A stretch of 64,000 nt of DNA from Chryseobacterium gleum (GTDB lineage: Bacteria > Bacteroidota > Bacteroidia > Flavobacteriales > Flavobacteriaceae): contig CAMDGB010000002.1 of the NCBI GenBank assembly GCA_945897915.1, forward strand, positions 1 to 64,000. Reading direction: 5' to 3'. Positions 25,453 to 35,654 of this stretch are shown one piece after another. How positions within the stretch are numbered: the first letter of the stretch is position 1; each line of letters starts with the position of its first letter. The notes under the pieces are model-generated. The model was given only the letters and a program-made list of their open reading frames with translations, made no database searches and was not told where the DNA came from. The position numbers and the translations under genes are program-made.

Positions 25453-27219
25453 TTAGTGATGTAATTCTACTTCACCTTTTTTCATTGGTACGTTTTGCGG
25501 TACAAAATCTTCATCATGACCTGGTTTACTATAGTCATATGGCCAACGGTATACAGCAGGAATTTCACCTGGCCAGTTACCATGCATGTGTTCTAAAGGT
25601 GCCGTCCACTCTAAAGTATTAGAACGCCATGGATTCATAGGTGCTTTTTTACCTTTGAAAATACTGTAAAAGAAATTCCAGAAGAATACTAATTGGAACG
25701 CCGCTCCTACTAAAGCAAAAACAGTAATTAATACGTTAGTATCTGCTAACTCATCAAATAATGGAAAGTTAGAGTTGGTATAATATCTTCTTGGTAATCC
25801 TGCCATTCCAATAAAGTGCATTGGGAAGAAAACACCGTATGCACAAACAGCAGTTACCCAAAAGTGAATGTATCCTTGAGTTTTATTCATCATTCTTCCA
25901 AACATTTTTGGAAACCAATGGTATACACCAGCGAAGAATCCGTATAATGCTGAAATACCCATTACTAAGTGGAAATGCGCTACTACAAAATACGTATCGT
26001 GTACATTAATATCCAAAGTACTATCTCCCAAAATAATTCCTGTTAAACCTCCAGTTATGAAAGTAGAAACCAAACCAATAGAAAATAACATGCCTGGATT
26101 TAATTGTAAGTTACCTTTCCAAAGTGTAGTAATGTAGTTAAACGCTTTTACAGCTGATGGAATGGCAATTAATAAAGTTGTGAATGTAAATACTGAACCT
26201 AAGAAAGGATTCATACCTGAGATAAACATATGGTGACCCCAAACAATTGTTGATAAAAATGCAATTGCAATAATTGATGCGATCATCGCACGGTATCCAA
26301 AAATTGGTTTTCTTGAGTTGGTTGCAATTACTTCAGATGTAATTCCTAAAGCTGGTAACAATACAATATATACTTCCGGGTGTCCTAAGAACCAAAATAA
26401 GTGTTCGAATAAAACGGGTGAACCACCTTGATAATGTAATACTTCACCTTTAATAAATATATCAGATAAGTAGAAAGACGTACCGAAACTTCTATCGAAA
26501 ATTAATAATAAAGCTGCAGAAAATAACACAGGGAATGAAATAACACCAATAATTGCAGTTACAAAGAATGCCCAAACTGTAAGTGGCAATCTCGTCATAG
26601 TCATTCCTTTTGTTCTTAAATTAATAACGGTAACAATATAATTTAATGACCCCATTAATGATGACGCAATGAAAATAGCCATAGAAACTAACCATAAAGT
26701 CATTCCCATTCCAGAACCTGGAATCGCTTCTTCAATTGCAGAAAGTGGTGGATAAATTGTCCAACCGGCAGATGCGGGTCCTGATTCAACAAATAAAGAG
26801 GCAATCATTACTATACAAGAAACAAAGAACATCCAGAATGATAACATATTCATGAATCCTGAAGCCATATCTCGAGCACCAATTTGCAGTGGAATTAATA
26901 AATTACTAAACGTACCAGATAATCCAGCCGTTAATACAAAGAATACCATGATGGTTCCGTGAATAGTAACTAAAGCAAGGTAAATATCATTTCTCATAAC
27001 ACCACCCGGAGCCATTCTTTCGCCTAAGAATACTTTAAAAATTTCAAAAGATTCTTCTGGCCAAGCAATTTGCATTCTGAAAAACAAAGATAAAACTACC
27101 CCTATAATTCCCATCAACAAACCTGAAATTAAATATTGCTTAGCAATCATTTTATGATCAATACTAAAAATGTATTTAGTAATGAAAGTGTCTTTATGAT
27201 GACCGTGATCGTGTGACAT
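25453..27219 (-). CDS. ctaD: Cytochrome c oxidase subunit I
   Basis: Catalytic subunit of the aa3-type heme-copper oxidase: reduces O2 to water and pumps protons. 588 residues, about 12 TM helices. Signatures visible: WFLGHPEVYIVLLPALGI (CuB His and cross-linked Tyr region), TIVWGHHMFISGMNP (the CuB His pair) and HDTYFVVAHFHLVMG (heme a3 and heme a ligands). Both termini are His-containing (MSHDHGHHKD and VELHH). It is the last gene of the act-cox operon, 29 bp after coxB. Confidence 0.96.
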   Translation of the reverse strand: MSHDHGHHKDTFITKYIFSIDHKMIAKQYLISGLLMGIIGVVLSLFFRMQIAWPEESFEIFKVFLGERMAPGGVMRNDIYLALVTIHGTIMVFFVLTAGLSGTFSNLLIPLQIGARDMASGFMNMLSFWMFFVSCIVMIASLFVESGPASAGWTIYPPLSAIEEAIPGSGMGMTLWLVSMAIFIASSLMGSLNYIVTVINLRTKGMTMTRLPLTVWAFFVTAIIGVISFPVLFSAALLLIFDRSFGTSFYLSDIFIKGEVLHYQGGSPVLFEHLFWFLGHPEVYIVLLPALGITSEVIATNSRKPIFGYRAMIASIIAIAFLSTIVWGHHMFISGMNPFLGSVFTFTTLLIAIPSAVKAFNYITTLWKGNLQLNPGMLFSIGLVSTFITGGLTGIILGDSTLDINVHDTYFVVAHFHLVMGISALYGFFAGVYHWFPKMFGRMMNKTQGYIHFWVTAVCAYGVFFPMHFIGMAGLPRRYYTNSNFPLFDELADTNVLITVFALVGAAFQLVFFWNFFYSIFKGKKAPMNPWRSNTLEWTAPLEHMHGNWPGEIPAVYRWPYDYSKPGHDEDFVPQNVPMKKGEVELHH

Positions 27220-27248
27220 AATAATTATATTATTTTTTGAATCTTAAT

Positions 27249-28409
27249 TTAATTTTTTCCTATAACTTGAGCTAATATTTTAGTAGTGTCTACTACAACT
27301 TTAGCATCTGCAGGATTAACTGCAGGATCTACTTTAGGGGCATTTGCTTCTTTTACTAAAACAGAAAGTGTTTTTTGTTCAGTTAACCATTTCTTGTAAT
27401 CTGCTTCCGACTCTACAATAATTTTCAATTGCATGTTGTAATGAGAAGCACCACAAATTTTATTACATAATAATAAATAGTCAAAAGTATATGGTTCTAA
27501 AGCTGGTTTACCTTCAGCAACCAATGCCTCAGATTTTTTAGCTCTAATTTTATTAATGCCATCAACTTTCTTCATCATCATAGTAGTACCACGCATGTCT
27601 GCAGTAGTTAAAGTTGGAACGAAAGCAAATTCTGTTACCATTCCAGGGACACAGTTCATTTGAGCTCTAAAATGAGGCATGTAAGCCGAGTGCAAAACAT
27701 CTTGAGAACGCATTCTGAAATGTATTTTCTTTCCAACTGGTAAATGAATTTCGGCTACTACTTTATCATCTTGTGAATTTGGATCAGACATATCAACACC
27801 AAGTGTGTTTACATCTTTTATGTAACGCACATTGGCTTTACCTAACGTGTTATCTTCTCCAGAATAACGTGCTTCCCAAGCGAATTGTTTGGCATATAAT
27901 TCAATATTGATAACTTCTTCATCTTCATTTACAAACATAATTTGATTCCAAGTATATAATCCGTAAAGAATTAAAACAGCTAATACAATTACAGGAATTA
28001 TAGTCCATAATGCTTCTAATTTGTTATTATCTGCAAAGTATAATGCTTTTTGACCTTCTTTGCCTCTGTATTTAAATGCAAAATAATGCAATAAAAACTG
28101 AGTTAATGTTTGAACAAAAAAGATAATTGCCATTGAGATATTCATCAAATTATCAACATCTTTACCATGTAATGATGCTGGCGTGTCTAGTACAAAACTT
28201 CCCCATTTAACAAATGAATAAATTGTAAAAATGTATATAAATGCCACGAATGCAAACATTAAATATCCATTTATATTGTTGTCTTTATCTGTTGCTACGC
28301 CAGAGTCATCTCTTTTTGTACCTATTTGAGTTAGACTAAATATTTTAGATAATTGCCACGCGGCAACACCTAATAAAACTATGATTAAAAGTATCAATAA
28401 ACCGTTCAT
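27249..28409 (-). CDS. coxB: Cytochrome c oxidase subunit II
   Basis: Receives electrons at the CuA centre and passes them to heme a. 386 residues. It has an extra N-terminal TM (about 3-20) followed by the two usual TM helices (about 50-68 and 85-112) and a C-terminal cupredoxin domain. CuA ligands are complete: His in DVLHSAYMPHFRAQMNCVPG, and Cys, Cys, His, Met in LLCNKICGASHYNMQ. The Glu usually found in CSEIC is replaced by Lys (CNKIC). No cytochrome c domain is fused, so the enzyme is not caa3-type through this subunit. Cotranscribed with actF and ctaD. Confidence 0.95.
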   Translation of the reverse strand: MNGLLILLIIVLLGVAAWQLSKIFSLTQIGTKRDDSGVATDKDNNINGYLMFAFVAFIYIFTIYSFVKWGSFVLDTPASLHGKDVDNLMNISMAIIFFVQTLTQFLLHYFAFKYRGKEGQKALYFADNNKLEALWTIIPVIVLAVLILYGLYTWNQIMFVNEDEEVINIELYAKQFAWEARYSGEDNTLGKANVRYIKDVNTLGVDMSDPNSQDDKVVAEIHLPVGKKIHFRMRSQDVLHSAYMPHFRAQMNCVPGMVTEFAFVPTLTTADMRGTTMMMKKVDGINKIRAKKSEALVAEGKPALEPYTFDYLLLCNKICGASHYNMQLKIIVESEADYKKWLTEQKTLSVLVKEANAPKVDPAVNPADAKVVVDTTKILAQVIGKN

Positions 28410-28432
28410 TTGTTTATTTCGTTAATTAATTA

Positions 28433-29965
28433 TTAATAATGAAAATGTTTGCTTTCTTCTATATATGGGTTTCCTTCAGAAGCTAGTGGTGCTTTAGTTA
28501 ATGCCGTAAACACAACAAAAATAAATAATCCTGCGAAGAAAAGTACCGAACTAATTTCTGATACACCAATAAACCATTGATCGCCAACAGTTGCAGGCAT
28601 AATCATATTGAAAAAATCAACATAATGACCCGCTAATATTACAATACCAGCCATTACAACTACCCAATTAAGGCGTTTAAAGTCGGCATTCATTAATATT
28701 AATAATGGAAATACGAAATTCATGACTACCATTCCGAAGAAAGGTAAATTATAGTTTTCAATACGGGTTACAAAATAAGTAACCTCTTCAGGGATATTTG
28801 AATACCACATTAACATGAATTGAGAAAACCATAAGTACGTCCAGAAAACACTAATACCAAACATAAACTTAGCTAAATCATGTAAATGTGATTTAGTTAC
28901 TTCCGGTAGTAAACCTTTATTTTTTAGATAAATAGTTGTTAATGTAATCATTGTGATACCACTTACAAAGAAACTTGCAAAAACGTACCAACCGAATAAC
29001 GTACTGTACCAGTGTGGGTCAACAGACATAATCCAATCCCAAGACATCATAGACTCAGAAATAATAAAGAAAACTAAGAATATCGCTGCAGCATTGTAGT
29101 TTTTCTTGAAGAATGACATATCCTTAGTTTCGTCCAATTTAATTGAATTTTTTCTAGACACATATCTATATAAATTCCAACCAAATAAGAAAATAAAGGC
29201 TCTAATTAAGAAAAAAGGCACATTTAAAAATCCAGTTTTACCTGCAATAATTTGGTCATAATTAGGACTATTAGGGTCCGAAACACCATCTGCCATCCAA
29301 GTGAACAAATGATTAAAGTGGAAACCAGATAGAGCTAATAAGATAAAGAAAATGATAGAACCTGGCAAAACATAAGCCGTGATGCCTTCCATAACTCTAA
29401 ATAACATAATCGACCAGCCTGCTTGCGCTACCCATTGGATTGCGTAAAAAGCTAAAGCCCCAACTGCAATTAACATAAAAAAAATACATGCAATATATAA
29501 TGCAGACCATGGTTTATTTTGCAATTGGTGTTTTACGTGCTCAACGTGTTCTTTGTGTTCCGCCTCGTGGTCAACAATTTCTTTGTTATATTTACTTACG
29601 TAAACGTCACTCTTATGGTTTGTTACAACAGGTGCAATTGCTACATCTGTACTGTCATGTGGTGCATGAGCAGCAGTATCAACAGTAACATTTGCAACTT
29701 CATGATTTAAAGAATCCACACTTTCAACTTTATGAGTTGAAGCTTCATGAGAAGTGTGTGCTTCCGTATTAGCATGTTCCTCATGAATTGCTGCAGCATG
29801 AGTATCCTGGTGTGCGCCACCATGATGGGCTTCTTGCTCTTTTAATATGGCTTCAACATCTTCATTGGTTTTAGGTGCACTCCAGAAACCGTAACCGATT
29901 CCTAAAATACCTAATACCATTAAGGCGAATGAAAAGCTTTTTAATCTACTAGAAAACTGGTACAT
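28433..29965 (-). CDS. actF: Alternative complex III subunit ActF with His-rich N-terminal region
   Basis: Integral membrane subunit of alternative complex III (quinol:electron acceptor oxidoreductase), homologous to ActC/NrfD. 510 residues, about ten TM helices starting near 155. One N-terminal TM (about 13-27) is followed by roughly 100 residues very rich in His (about 18 His between 45 and 145, for example AHHGGAHQDTHAAAIHEEH) with no hydrophobic segment, presumably exposed outside the membrane. The His-rich stretch could bind metal; this is inference. The gene lies between actE and coxB with gaps of about 25 bp. Confidence 0.9.
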   Translation of the reverse strand: MYQFSSRLKSFSFALMVLGILGIGYGFWSAPKTNEDVEAILKEQEAHHGGAHQDTHAAAIHEEHANTEAHTSHEASTHKVESVDSLNHEVANVTVDTAAHAPHDSTDVAIAPVVTNHKSDVYVSKYNKEIVDHEAEHKEHVEHVKHQLQNKPWSALYIACIFFMLIAVGALAFYAIQWVAQAGWSIMLFRVMEGITAYVLPGSIIFFILLALSGFHFNHLFTWMADGVSDPNSPNYDQIIAGKTGFLNVPFFLIRAFIFLFGWNLYRYVSRKNSIKLDETKDMSFFKKNYNAAAIFLVFFIISESMMSWDWIMSVDPHWYSTLFGWYVFASFFVSGITMITLTTIYLKNKGLLPEVTKSHLHDLAKFMFGISVFWTYLWFSQFMLMWYSNIPEEVTYFVTRIENYNLPFFGMVVMNFVFPLLILMNADFKRLNWVVVMAGIVILAGHYVDFFNMIMPATVGDQWFIGVSEISSVLFFAGLFIFVVFTALTKAPLASEGNPYIEESKHFHY

Positions 29966-29991
29966 ATTTTTATTTTTTCTAAAAAGTAATA

Positions 29992-30552
29992 CTATTTTAA
30001 TTCTGATTTAAGTTTCATAACATAATCAGCTACTTGCCATCTTTCTTCTTTTGACAATTGATTGGCATGAGAACCCATTGAGTTTAAACCAAAAGTAACA
30101 ACATGAAAGATGCTACCTGTAGTAATTACTCTATCTTTATAACTAGGAACCCCTAGAAATTTTTCTCTTTTTACTAAATTTCCTTTACCATCTCCAGCTT
30201 CACCGTGGCAAATAGAACAGTAAATGGTAAATAATCCTTTTCCTCTTTCTGTATCAATTTTGTCAGAAGTTAAAGCTGATCCTAAAGTTTTAGATAAAGC
30301 ATAACCTTCTGGCGTATTTGGAATTTCATAAGGAACATAACCTTGTTTAATGGTTCCAGCTGGCGGAATTTGGCTTACTCTTCCTTTTTCTCCAGTTGGA
30401 GAATTAAAGGCCTCAGATTCTCCGTAGGTTTCATATGAAACTGGTTGATACATGTTTGGAAAAAACTGATAATTAGGTGCAGATTTATCAAAACAAGAGG
30501 TCATTAGCAAAGATGCTCCAACTAATGTCAATATATTTAAAATACTTTTCAT
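29992..30552 (-). CDS. actE: Alternative complex III subunit ActE, monoheme cytochrome c lipoprotein
   Basis: 186-residue periplasmic cytochrome c anchored by a lipobox (SLLMTSCFDKS, Cys20). Heme-binding motif CSICHGEAGDGKGN near residues 131-144, with a candidate distal Met in the downstream LNSMGSHANQLS. In characterised alternative complex III, ActE passes electrons from the ActA hemes towards the acceptor. It is in the standard position between actD and actF; the gap to actD is 5 bp. Confidence 0.92.
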   Translation of the reverse strand: MKSILNILTLVGASLLMTSCFDKSAPNYQFFPNMYQPVSYETYGESEAFNSPTGEKGRVSQIPPAGTIKQGYVPYEIPNTPEGYALSKTLGSALTSDKIDTERGKGLFTIYCSICHGEAGDGKGNLVKREKFLGVPSYKDRVITTGSIFHVVTFGLNSMGSHANQLSKEERWQVADYVMKLKSELK

Positions 30553-30557
30553 ACCTA

Positions 30558-31082
30558 TTAATGCTTATCAATTACTTTTACTTCTACTGCTCCAGTTTTT
30601 TTGAAGAAAGAAACCAATTCTTCTTCATTATCATGAACACCAACTTCCATTAAAAAATGGTCATCCGTTGTTCTTACATCTGGATTTTCTGCTTGTTTGA
30701 ATGGCCATAATTTACTTCTCATATAAAAAGTAATTACCATTAAGTGAGCAGCAAAAAACACGGTCATTTCGAACATAATCGGAACAAAAGCTGGCATATT
30801 TTCTATATAACTAAAACTTGGTTTTCCACCAATATCTTGAGGCCAATCTTCAATCATTATAAAACGCATCATAGTTGTTGCGACAGATATTCCCACTATT
30901 CCGTATAAAAATGCACAAATTGCAAGTCGTGTTGCTGGTAAACCCATAGCCTTATCTAGTCCGTGTACTGGAAATGGCGTATAAACTTCTTCAATGTGAT
31001 AATGTGCGGCTTTAGTTTTATGAACTGCTGCTAACAAAATATCATCGTCGTTATATATAGCGTGTACTACTTTATTACTCAT
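30558..31082 (-). CDS. actD: Alternative complex III subunit ActD (DUF3341)
   Basis: 174-residue membrane protein with two TM helices (about 52-74 and 100-120) and a soluble N-terminal domain (HYHIEEVYTPFPVHGLDKAM), typical of DUF3341/ActD. It helps hold the ActC/ActF membrane subunits together in known structures. Position between actC (11-bp gap) and actE (5-bp gap) is canonical. Ends in KVIDKH. Confidence 0.92.
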   Translation of the reverse strand: MSNKVVHAIYNDDDILLAAVHKTKAAHYHIEEVYTPFPVHGLDKAMGLPATRLAICAFLYGIVGISVATTMMRFIMIEDWPQDIGGKPSFSYIENMPAFVPIMFEMTVFFAAHLMVITFYMRSKLWPFKQAENPDVRTTDDHFLMEVGVHDNEEELVSFFKKTGAVEVKVIDKH

Positions 31083-31093
31083 AATTCTTTATA

Positions 31094-32530
31094 TTAATGA
31101 TGATCGTGTCCTTCGTGTGCATCATGTCTATGATTATCATGATGTGGTTTACTATTTCCTCTTTCTTTTTTGAAATTATCGCCTGATGATTTTAGGATTG
31201 TTTTTACTTCGGCTTGAGCAATTACTGGGAAACTTCTAGAATATAATAAGAATAATACGAAAAAGAATCCAATAGTTCCAATAAATATTCCTGCATCCAC
31301 AAATGTGGGTTGGAACATCGTCCAAGATGATGGTAAATAATCTCTATGTAATGAAGTTACGATAATTACGAAACGTTCAAACCACATTCCAATGTTTACT
31401 ACAATAGAAATAACAAAAGAGAACGCTATACTTGTTCTTAATTTTTTAAACCACATAAATTGAGGAGAAAAAACATTACAAGACATCATTAACCAGTAAG
31501 ACCACCAGTAAGGTCCAGTTGCTCTATTTAAGAAAGCATATTGTTCATATTCTACACCTGAATACCAAGCTACAAATAATTCTGTGATATATGCACAACC
31601 TACGATAGAACCCGTAATCATAATAACGATGTTCATTAATTCAATATGTTGTACTGTAATATAATCTTCTAAACTAGATACTTTACGCATTATAATTAAT
31701 AATGTATTTACCATTGCAAAACCTGAGAATACCGCACCAGCCACAAAATATGGCGGTAAAATAGTAGTATGCCAACCAGGAATTACTGAAGTAGCAAAGT
31801 CAAAGGATACAATAGTGTGTACAGAAAGTACAAGAGGTGTTGCTAAACCAGCTAATACTAAAGAAACTTCTTCAAAACGTTGCCAGTCTTTTGCTCTACC
31901 GCTCCATCCGAAAGATAAGATAGAATAAATTCTTTTATTAAAAGGTGTAATTGCTCTATCTCTAAGCATTGCAAAATCAGGTAATAAACCCGTCCACCAG
32001 AAAACCAATGATACAGATAAATACGTTGAAATAGCAAAAACATCCCATAATAATGGCGAGTTAAAGTTTACCCATAATGAACCGAATTGATTTGGAATTG
32101 GTAAAACCCAATACGCCAACCATGGACGACCCATGTGAATAATTGGAAACAAACCTGCCTGAATTACAGAGAAAATTGTCATCGCCTCTGCCGAACGGTT
32201 AATGGCCATTCTCCATTTTTGACGGAATAATAAAAGTACTGCAGAAATAAGTGTTCCTGCGTGACCGATACCTACCCACCAAACGAAGTTGGTAATATCC
32301 CAAGCCCATCCAATTGTTTTATTTAAACCCCAAGTACCGATACCTGTTGTGATTGTGTATGCCATACAGCTAAGTCCCCAAAGGAAAGCTGCTAATGCTA
32401 TTGAAAATACTGTCCACCATAATTTGTTAGCTCTTCCTTCTACTGGACGAGCTACATCTACGGTTACATCGTGATAAGATTTATCACCAATAACCAAAGG
32501 TTTTCTAATGGGTGCTTCGTAATGAGACAT
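31094..32530 (-). CDS. actC: Alternative complex III subunit ActC (NrfD/PsrC-like quinol-binding membrane subunit)
   Basis: 478 residues, about ten TM helices; NrfD/polysulfide-reductase membrane subunit family. It binds the quinol and may translocate protons in alternative complex III. Recognisable stretches are TTGIGTWGLNKTIGWAWDIT and VWWVGIGHAGTLISAVLLLF. The C-terminus is a His cluster (8 His in the last 17 residues, HHDNHRHDAHEGHDHH), an odd extension shared in style with ActF and CtaD. Located between actB and actD. Confidence 0.93.
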   Translation of the reverse strand: MSHYEAPIRKPLVIGDKSYHDVTVDVARPVEGRANKLWWTVFSIALAAFLWGLSCMAYTITTGIGTWGLNKTIGWAWDITNFVWWVGIGHAGTLISAVLLLFRQKWRMAINRSAEAMTIFSVIQAGLFPIIHMGRPWLAYWVLPIPNQFGSLWVNFNSPLLWDVFAISTYLSVSLVFWWTGLLPDFAMLRDRAITPFNKRIYSILSFGWSGRAKDWQRFEEVSLVLAGLATPLVLSVHTIVSFDFATSVIPGWHTTILPPYFVAGAVFSGFAMVNTLLIIMRKVSSLEDYITVQHIELMNIVIMITGSIVGCAYITELFVAWYSGVEYEQYAFLNRATGPYWWSYWLMMSCNVFSPQFMWFKKLRTSIAFSFVISIVVNIGMWFERFVIIVTSLHRDYLPSSWTMFQPTFVDAGIFIGTIGFFFVLFLLYSRSFPVIAQAEVKTILKSSGDNFKKERGNSKPHHDNHRHDAHEGHDHH

Positions 32531-32557
32531 AATCCTTTATATTGTTTCTATTAATAC

Positions 32558-35500
32558 TTATTTATCGTTTCTTACCTTAACATGATACATCACGTTAGGT
32601 TTTGTTCCAATGCTTTCTAATAAATGATACATTCTGTCGTCCTCTAAAAGTTGTGTGACATCTGATTCTTTGTTATTGATATCTCCAAAAATCATAGCTC
32701 CAGAAGTACAAGCTGCAGAACAAGCCGTTTGGAAATCATCTTTTCCAACTTCTTTTCCATCTTTTTTAGCTTTTAAAATTGTAGCTTGAGTCATTTGGAT
32801 GCACATTGAACATTTTTCCATCACCCCACGAGAACGTACATTTACATCTGGATTTAATACCATACGGCCTAAATCATCATTCATGTGGTAATCAAATTCG
32901 TCATTTTTGTTGTACAAGAACCAGTTGAAACGACGTACTTTATATGGACAGTTGTTCGCACAGTAACGCGTACCCACACATCTGTTATAAGCCATATGAT
33001 TTTGACCTTGACGAGAGTGCGATGTAGCAGCAACCGGACAAACTGTTTCACAAGGCGCGTGGTTACAGTGCTGACACATTACAGGTTGGAAAACAACTTG
33101 TGGATTTGCAGAAGGATCTTCCATTTCTTGTAATGTAGAAACCGTTTCCGTTAAACCTTTTGAGCTAACTTTCTTAACAATATCACCAGAGAAAGTTTCT
33201 TCAGATGAATAATACCTGTCAATTCTTAACCAGTGCATATCGCGGCTTCTTCTAACTTCAGTTTTTCCAACTACTGGTACATTATTTTCTGCATGACATG
33301 CGATAACACATGCGCCACATCCTGTACAAGAATTTAAATCGATAGATAAGTTAAAGTGGTGACCTGTAGTTCTGTCAAAAGAGGTCCATAAATCTACTGA
33401 TGTAGCTGCAACTTCTTTATGATCTAATGAAACAACTGGTGTTGGATTATAAATTTCCTTATCACCTGCTTCATTTGCTTTATTAAAAATAGATAAAGTA
33501 GTATCTTTCACTATATCTCCTCTACCCATTAATGTTCTTTGTAATTGCACGCAAGCAAATTCATGCTCATCTTCAGTTAAAGTAACTGAAGCCGTTTGAT
33601 TTGCATTTCCGTTTGCATATAAAGAGTAAGCGTTAACGCCTGTTTGCATTTCATCTTTTAATGCTTCTTTTCTACCGTATCCAAAAGCCAAACCAATTGT
33701 TCCAGCAGCCTGACCTGGTTGAATAATTACCGGCACATTTTCTAAAGTAGCGTTTCCAACTTTAATTGAAACATAACTTCCGTTTAAACCTCCGTTGGCT
33801 ACATTAAAGTTTTCTAACTTATATTTTTCAGCATCAGCTTTAGAAACTGTTACGTAATTATCCCAAGATACTCTTGTAATTGGATCTGGAAACTCTTGCA
33901 ACCAAGGATTGTTTGCCTGTTGTCCGTCTCCCATTCCAACTTTACTATATAAAACTAAGTCTAAACCATTAGATTTTGCTATTGAAAGTTTAGAGGCTGA
34001 AGCTCCAAAATTACCTGATTGTGCAGTAACATTTCCGGCAGCAGTGAATGTAAATCCGTCATGAACTAATTGATTCCAAGATTTTCCGCCTAAATTAGTA
34101 GTAGCAAAAACTTTTAAGAAATCATAATACGGAGTGGCATTGTCATTCCAAGACAATAAAGCTTCTTGAAATTGTTTGGTATTGAATAAAGGTCTAATTG
34201 TTGGCTGAGCAATACTATAGTTTGAACGTGTAATTGCAACATCATTCCAAGACTCTAAATAATGACTTGCAGCAGCAGCAATTGTAGTTTTAACAGCGGT
34301 TTCATCTTCTTTAGTTGAGAATGATACTGATAATTTTACTTTTCCTAAACCTGCAACAAACTCTTTTGAATTGGCTAAAGTATATACTGGATTTACACCA
34401 CTCATAATTAGTGTGTGCACTTTACCCGCATTCATGTCTGCTACTAATTGCGCAACAGCTTTAGCGTCTCCTTTTCTTGTTAACTTAGCATCAGAAGGAT
34501 TAAAGGCTTCAGATTTTAAAGCTAAATTGATTCCTAATACTAAATATTGTGCGTCAAAATCATCTAAACCTGTAACCACTACTCCTTTTGAACCAGCAGC
34601 TTTTAATTGTTGTGCTGCTTTTTCTACTTCTTTATCTAGAGCCCCAACACTAGCAACAGAAACATTTGAACCTGTAATAGCATTGTATAATTTTACTAAA
34701 GCTAATTTTTGACCCGCAATAGTTAATGGAATTCTTTTATCAGCATTAGCGCCTGCTAATGACATATTTGCTTCAATTTGAATATGTTTAGACATTTTTC
34801 CGTTTTTCGGAACACGTCCTTTTGCATATCCTGCATCATAACCGCCACCTTGCCAATCTCCAAGGAAATCTGCACTAACAGAAACAATTGTATCTGCGTT
34901 AGCGAAATTATAATTTGCCAAACCTCTAAAACCGTAAACTGCTTGAAAAGCATCTAAAGCATTTGAATCAGAAATTGCATCATATATAATGTGCTTAACA
35001 TTTGTATATTTAGTTGCTAAATCTGAAATTAATTTATCTGTTGAAGGACTTGCTGTTGTGTTTGTTAAAACTACAACTTGACCACCTTTGGCTTTAGCTT
35101 TTACTAAACTAGCTTTTACTTTTGCATTTACTTCATTCCAAGTTGCTTCTTTTTTATTGATTTTAGGATTTTTCAATCTTAAATTATCATATAAAGACAA
35201 AACGGAAGCATGAACTCTTGCATTAGCTCCGGTTACGGCACCTAATGTAGTATTATTTTCAACTTTAATAGGGCGACCTTCACGAGTTTTAATTAATATA
35301 TTCGCAAAATCATAACCATCCGCGATGGTTGTAGCATAATAATCCGCTACACCAGGGATAATTTCTTCTGGTTGAACCACATAAGGAATTGACTTAATTA
35401 CTGGACCTTCACAAGCCGCTAATGATGCTGCAGCAGTACTGAAGCCAACGTACTTTAAAAAGTCACGACGCGAAGTAGATGAATTTGAAAGATTTTCTTT

Positions 35501-35623
35501 ATCACCTAGAAACGCATCAACAGGTATTTGCTCTACAAATTCGTTGCTTTGTAACGCCTCAACAATAGAACTATTTTCATTTAGTTCTTCAACACTTTTC
35601 CAGTATTTTTTGTTTGATGCCAT
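32558..35623 (-). CDS. actB: Alternative complex III subunit ActB (molybdopterin-oxidoreductase-like iron-sulfur protein)
   Basis: 1021-residue periplasmic subunit fusing a molybdopterin-oxidoreductase-like domain (no molybdenum cofactor expected in ActB) to a ferredoxin-type domain carrying the Fe-S clusters. Tat-type sequence SRRDFLKYVGFSTAAASLA at about 52-70, placed internally as usual for ActB. Cys clusters are CTGCGACVIACH, CQHCNHAPCETVCP, CANNCP and CSMCI...CSAAC in the C-terminal quarter. It accepts electrons from quinol via ActC and passes them to the ActA hemes. Gaps to actA and actC are about 30 bp. Confidence 0.93.
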   Translation of the reverse strand: MASNKKYWKSVEELNENSSIVEALQSNEFVEQIPVDAFLGDKENLSNSSTSRRDFLKYVGFSTAAASLAACEGPVIKSIPYVVQPEEIIPGVADYYATTIADGYDFANILIKTREGRPIKVENNTTLGAVTGANARVHASVLSLYDNLRLKNPKINKKEATWNEVNAKVKASLVKAKAKGGQVVVLTNTTASPSTDKLISDLATKYTNVKHIIYDAISDSNALDAFQAVYGFRGLANYNFANADTIVSVSADFLGDWQGGGYDAGYAKGRVPKNGKMSKHIQIEANMSLAGANADKRIPLTIAGQKLALVKLYNAITGSNVSVASVGALDKEVEKAAQQLKAAGSKGVVVTGLDDFDAQYLVLGINLALKSEAFNPSDAKLTRKGDAKAVAQLVADMNAGKVHTLIMSGVNPVYTLANSKEFVAGLGKVKLSVSFSTKEDETAVKTTIAAAASHYLESWNDVAITRSNYSIAQPTIRPLFNTKQFQEALLSWNDNATPYYDFLKVFATTNLGGKSWNQLVHDGFTFTAAGNVTAQSGNFGASASKLSIAKSNGLDLVLYSKVGMGDGQQANNPWLQEFPDPITRVSWDNYVTVSKADAEKYKLENFNVANGGLNGSYVSIKVGNATLENVPVIIQPGQAAGTIGLAFGYGRKEALKDEMQTGVNAYSLYANGNANQTASVTLTEDEHEFACVQLQRTLMGRGDIVKDTTLSIFNKANEAGDKEIYNPTPVVSLDHKEVAATSVDLWTSFDRTTGHHFNLSIDLNSCTGCGACVIACHAENNVPVVGKTEVRRSRDMHWLRIDRYYSSEETFSGDIVKKVSSKGLTETVSTLQEMEDPSANPQVVFQPVMCQHCNHAPCETVCPVAATSHSRQGQNHMAYNRCVGTRYCANNCPYKVRRFNWFLYNKNDEFDYHMNDDLGRMVLNPDVNVRSRGVMEKCSMCIQMTQATILKAKKDGKEVGKDDFQTACSAACTSGAMIFGDINNKESDVTQLLEDDRMYHLLESIGTKPNVMYHVKVRNDK

Positions 35624-35654
35624 TGTATATAGATATTAACTTCTTATATTATTA

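Noticed and set aside
29488..29710. Two open plus-strand frames opposite the His-rich part of actF
   Set aside because: They mirror the biased codons of the His-rich stretch and contain no recognisable domain; no promoter or start context supports them.
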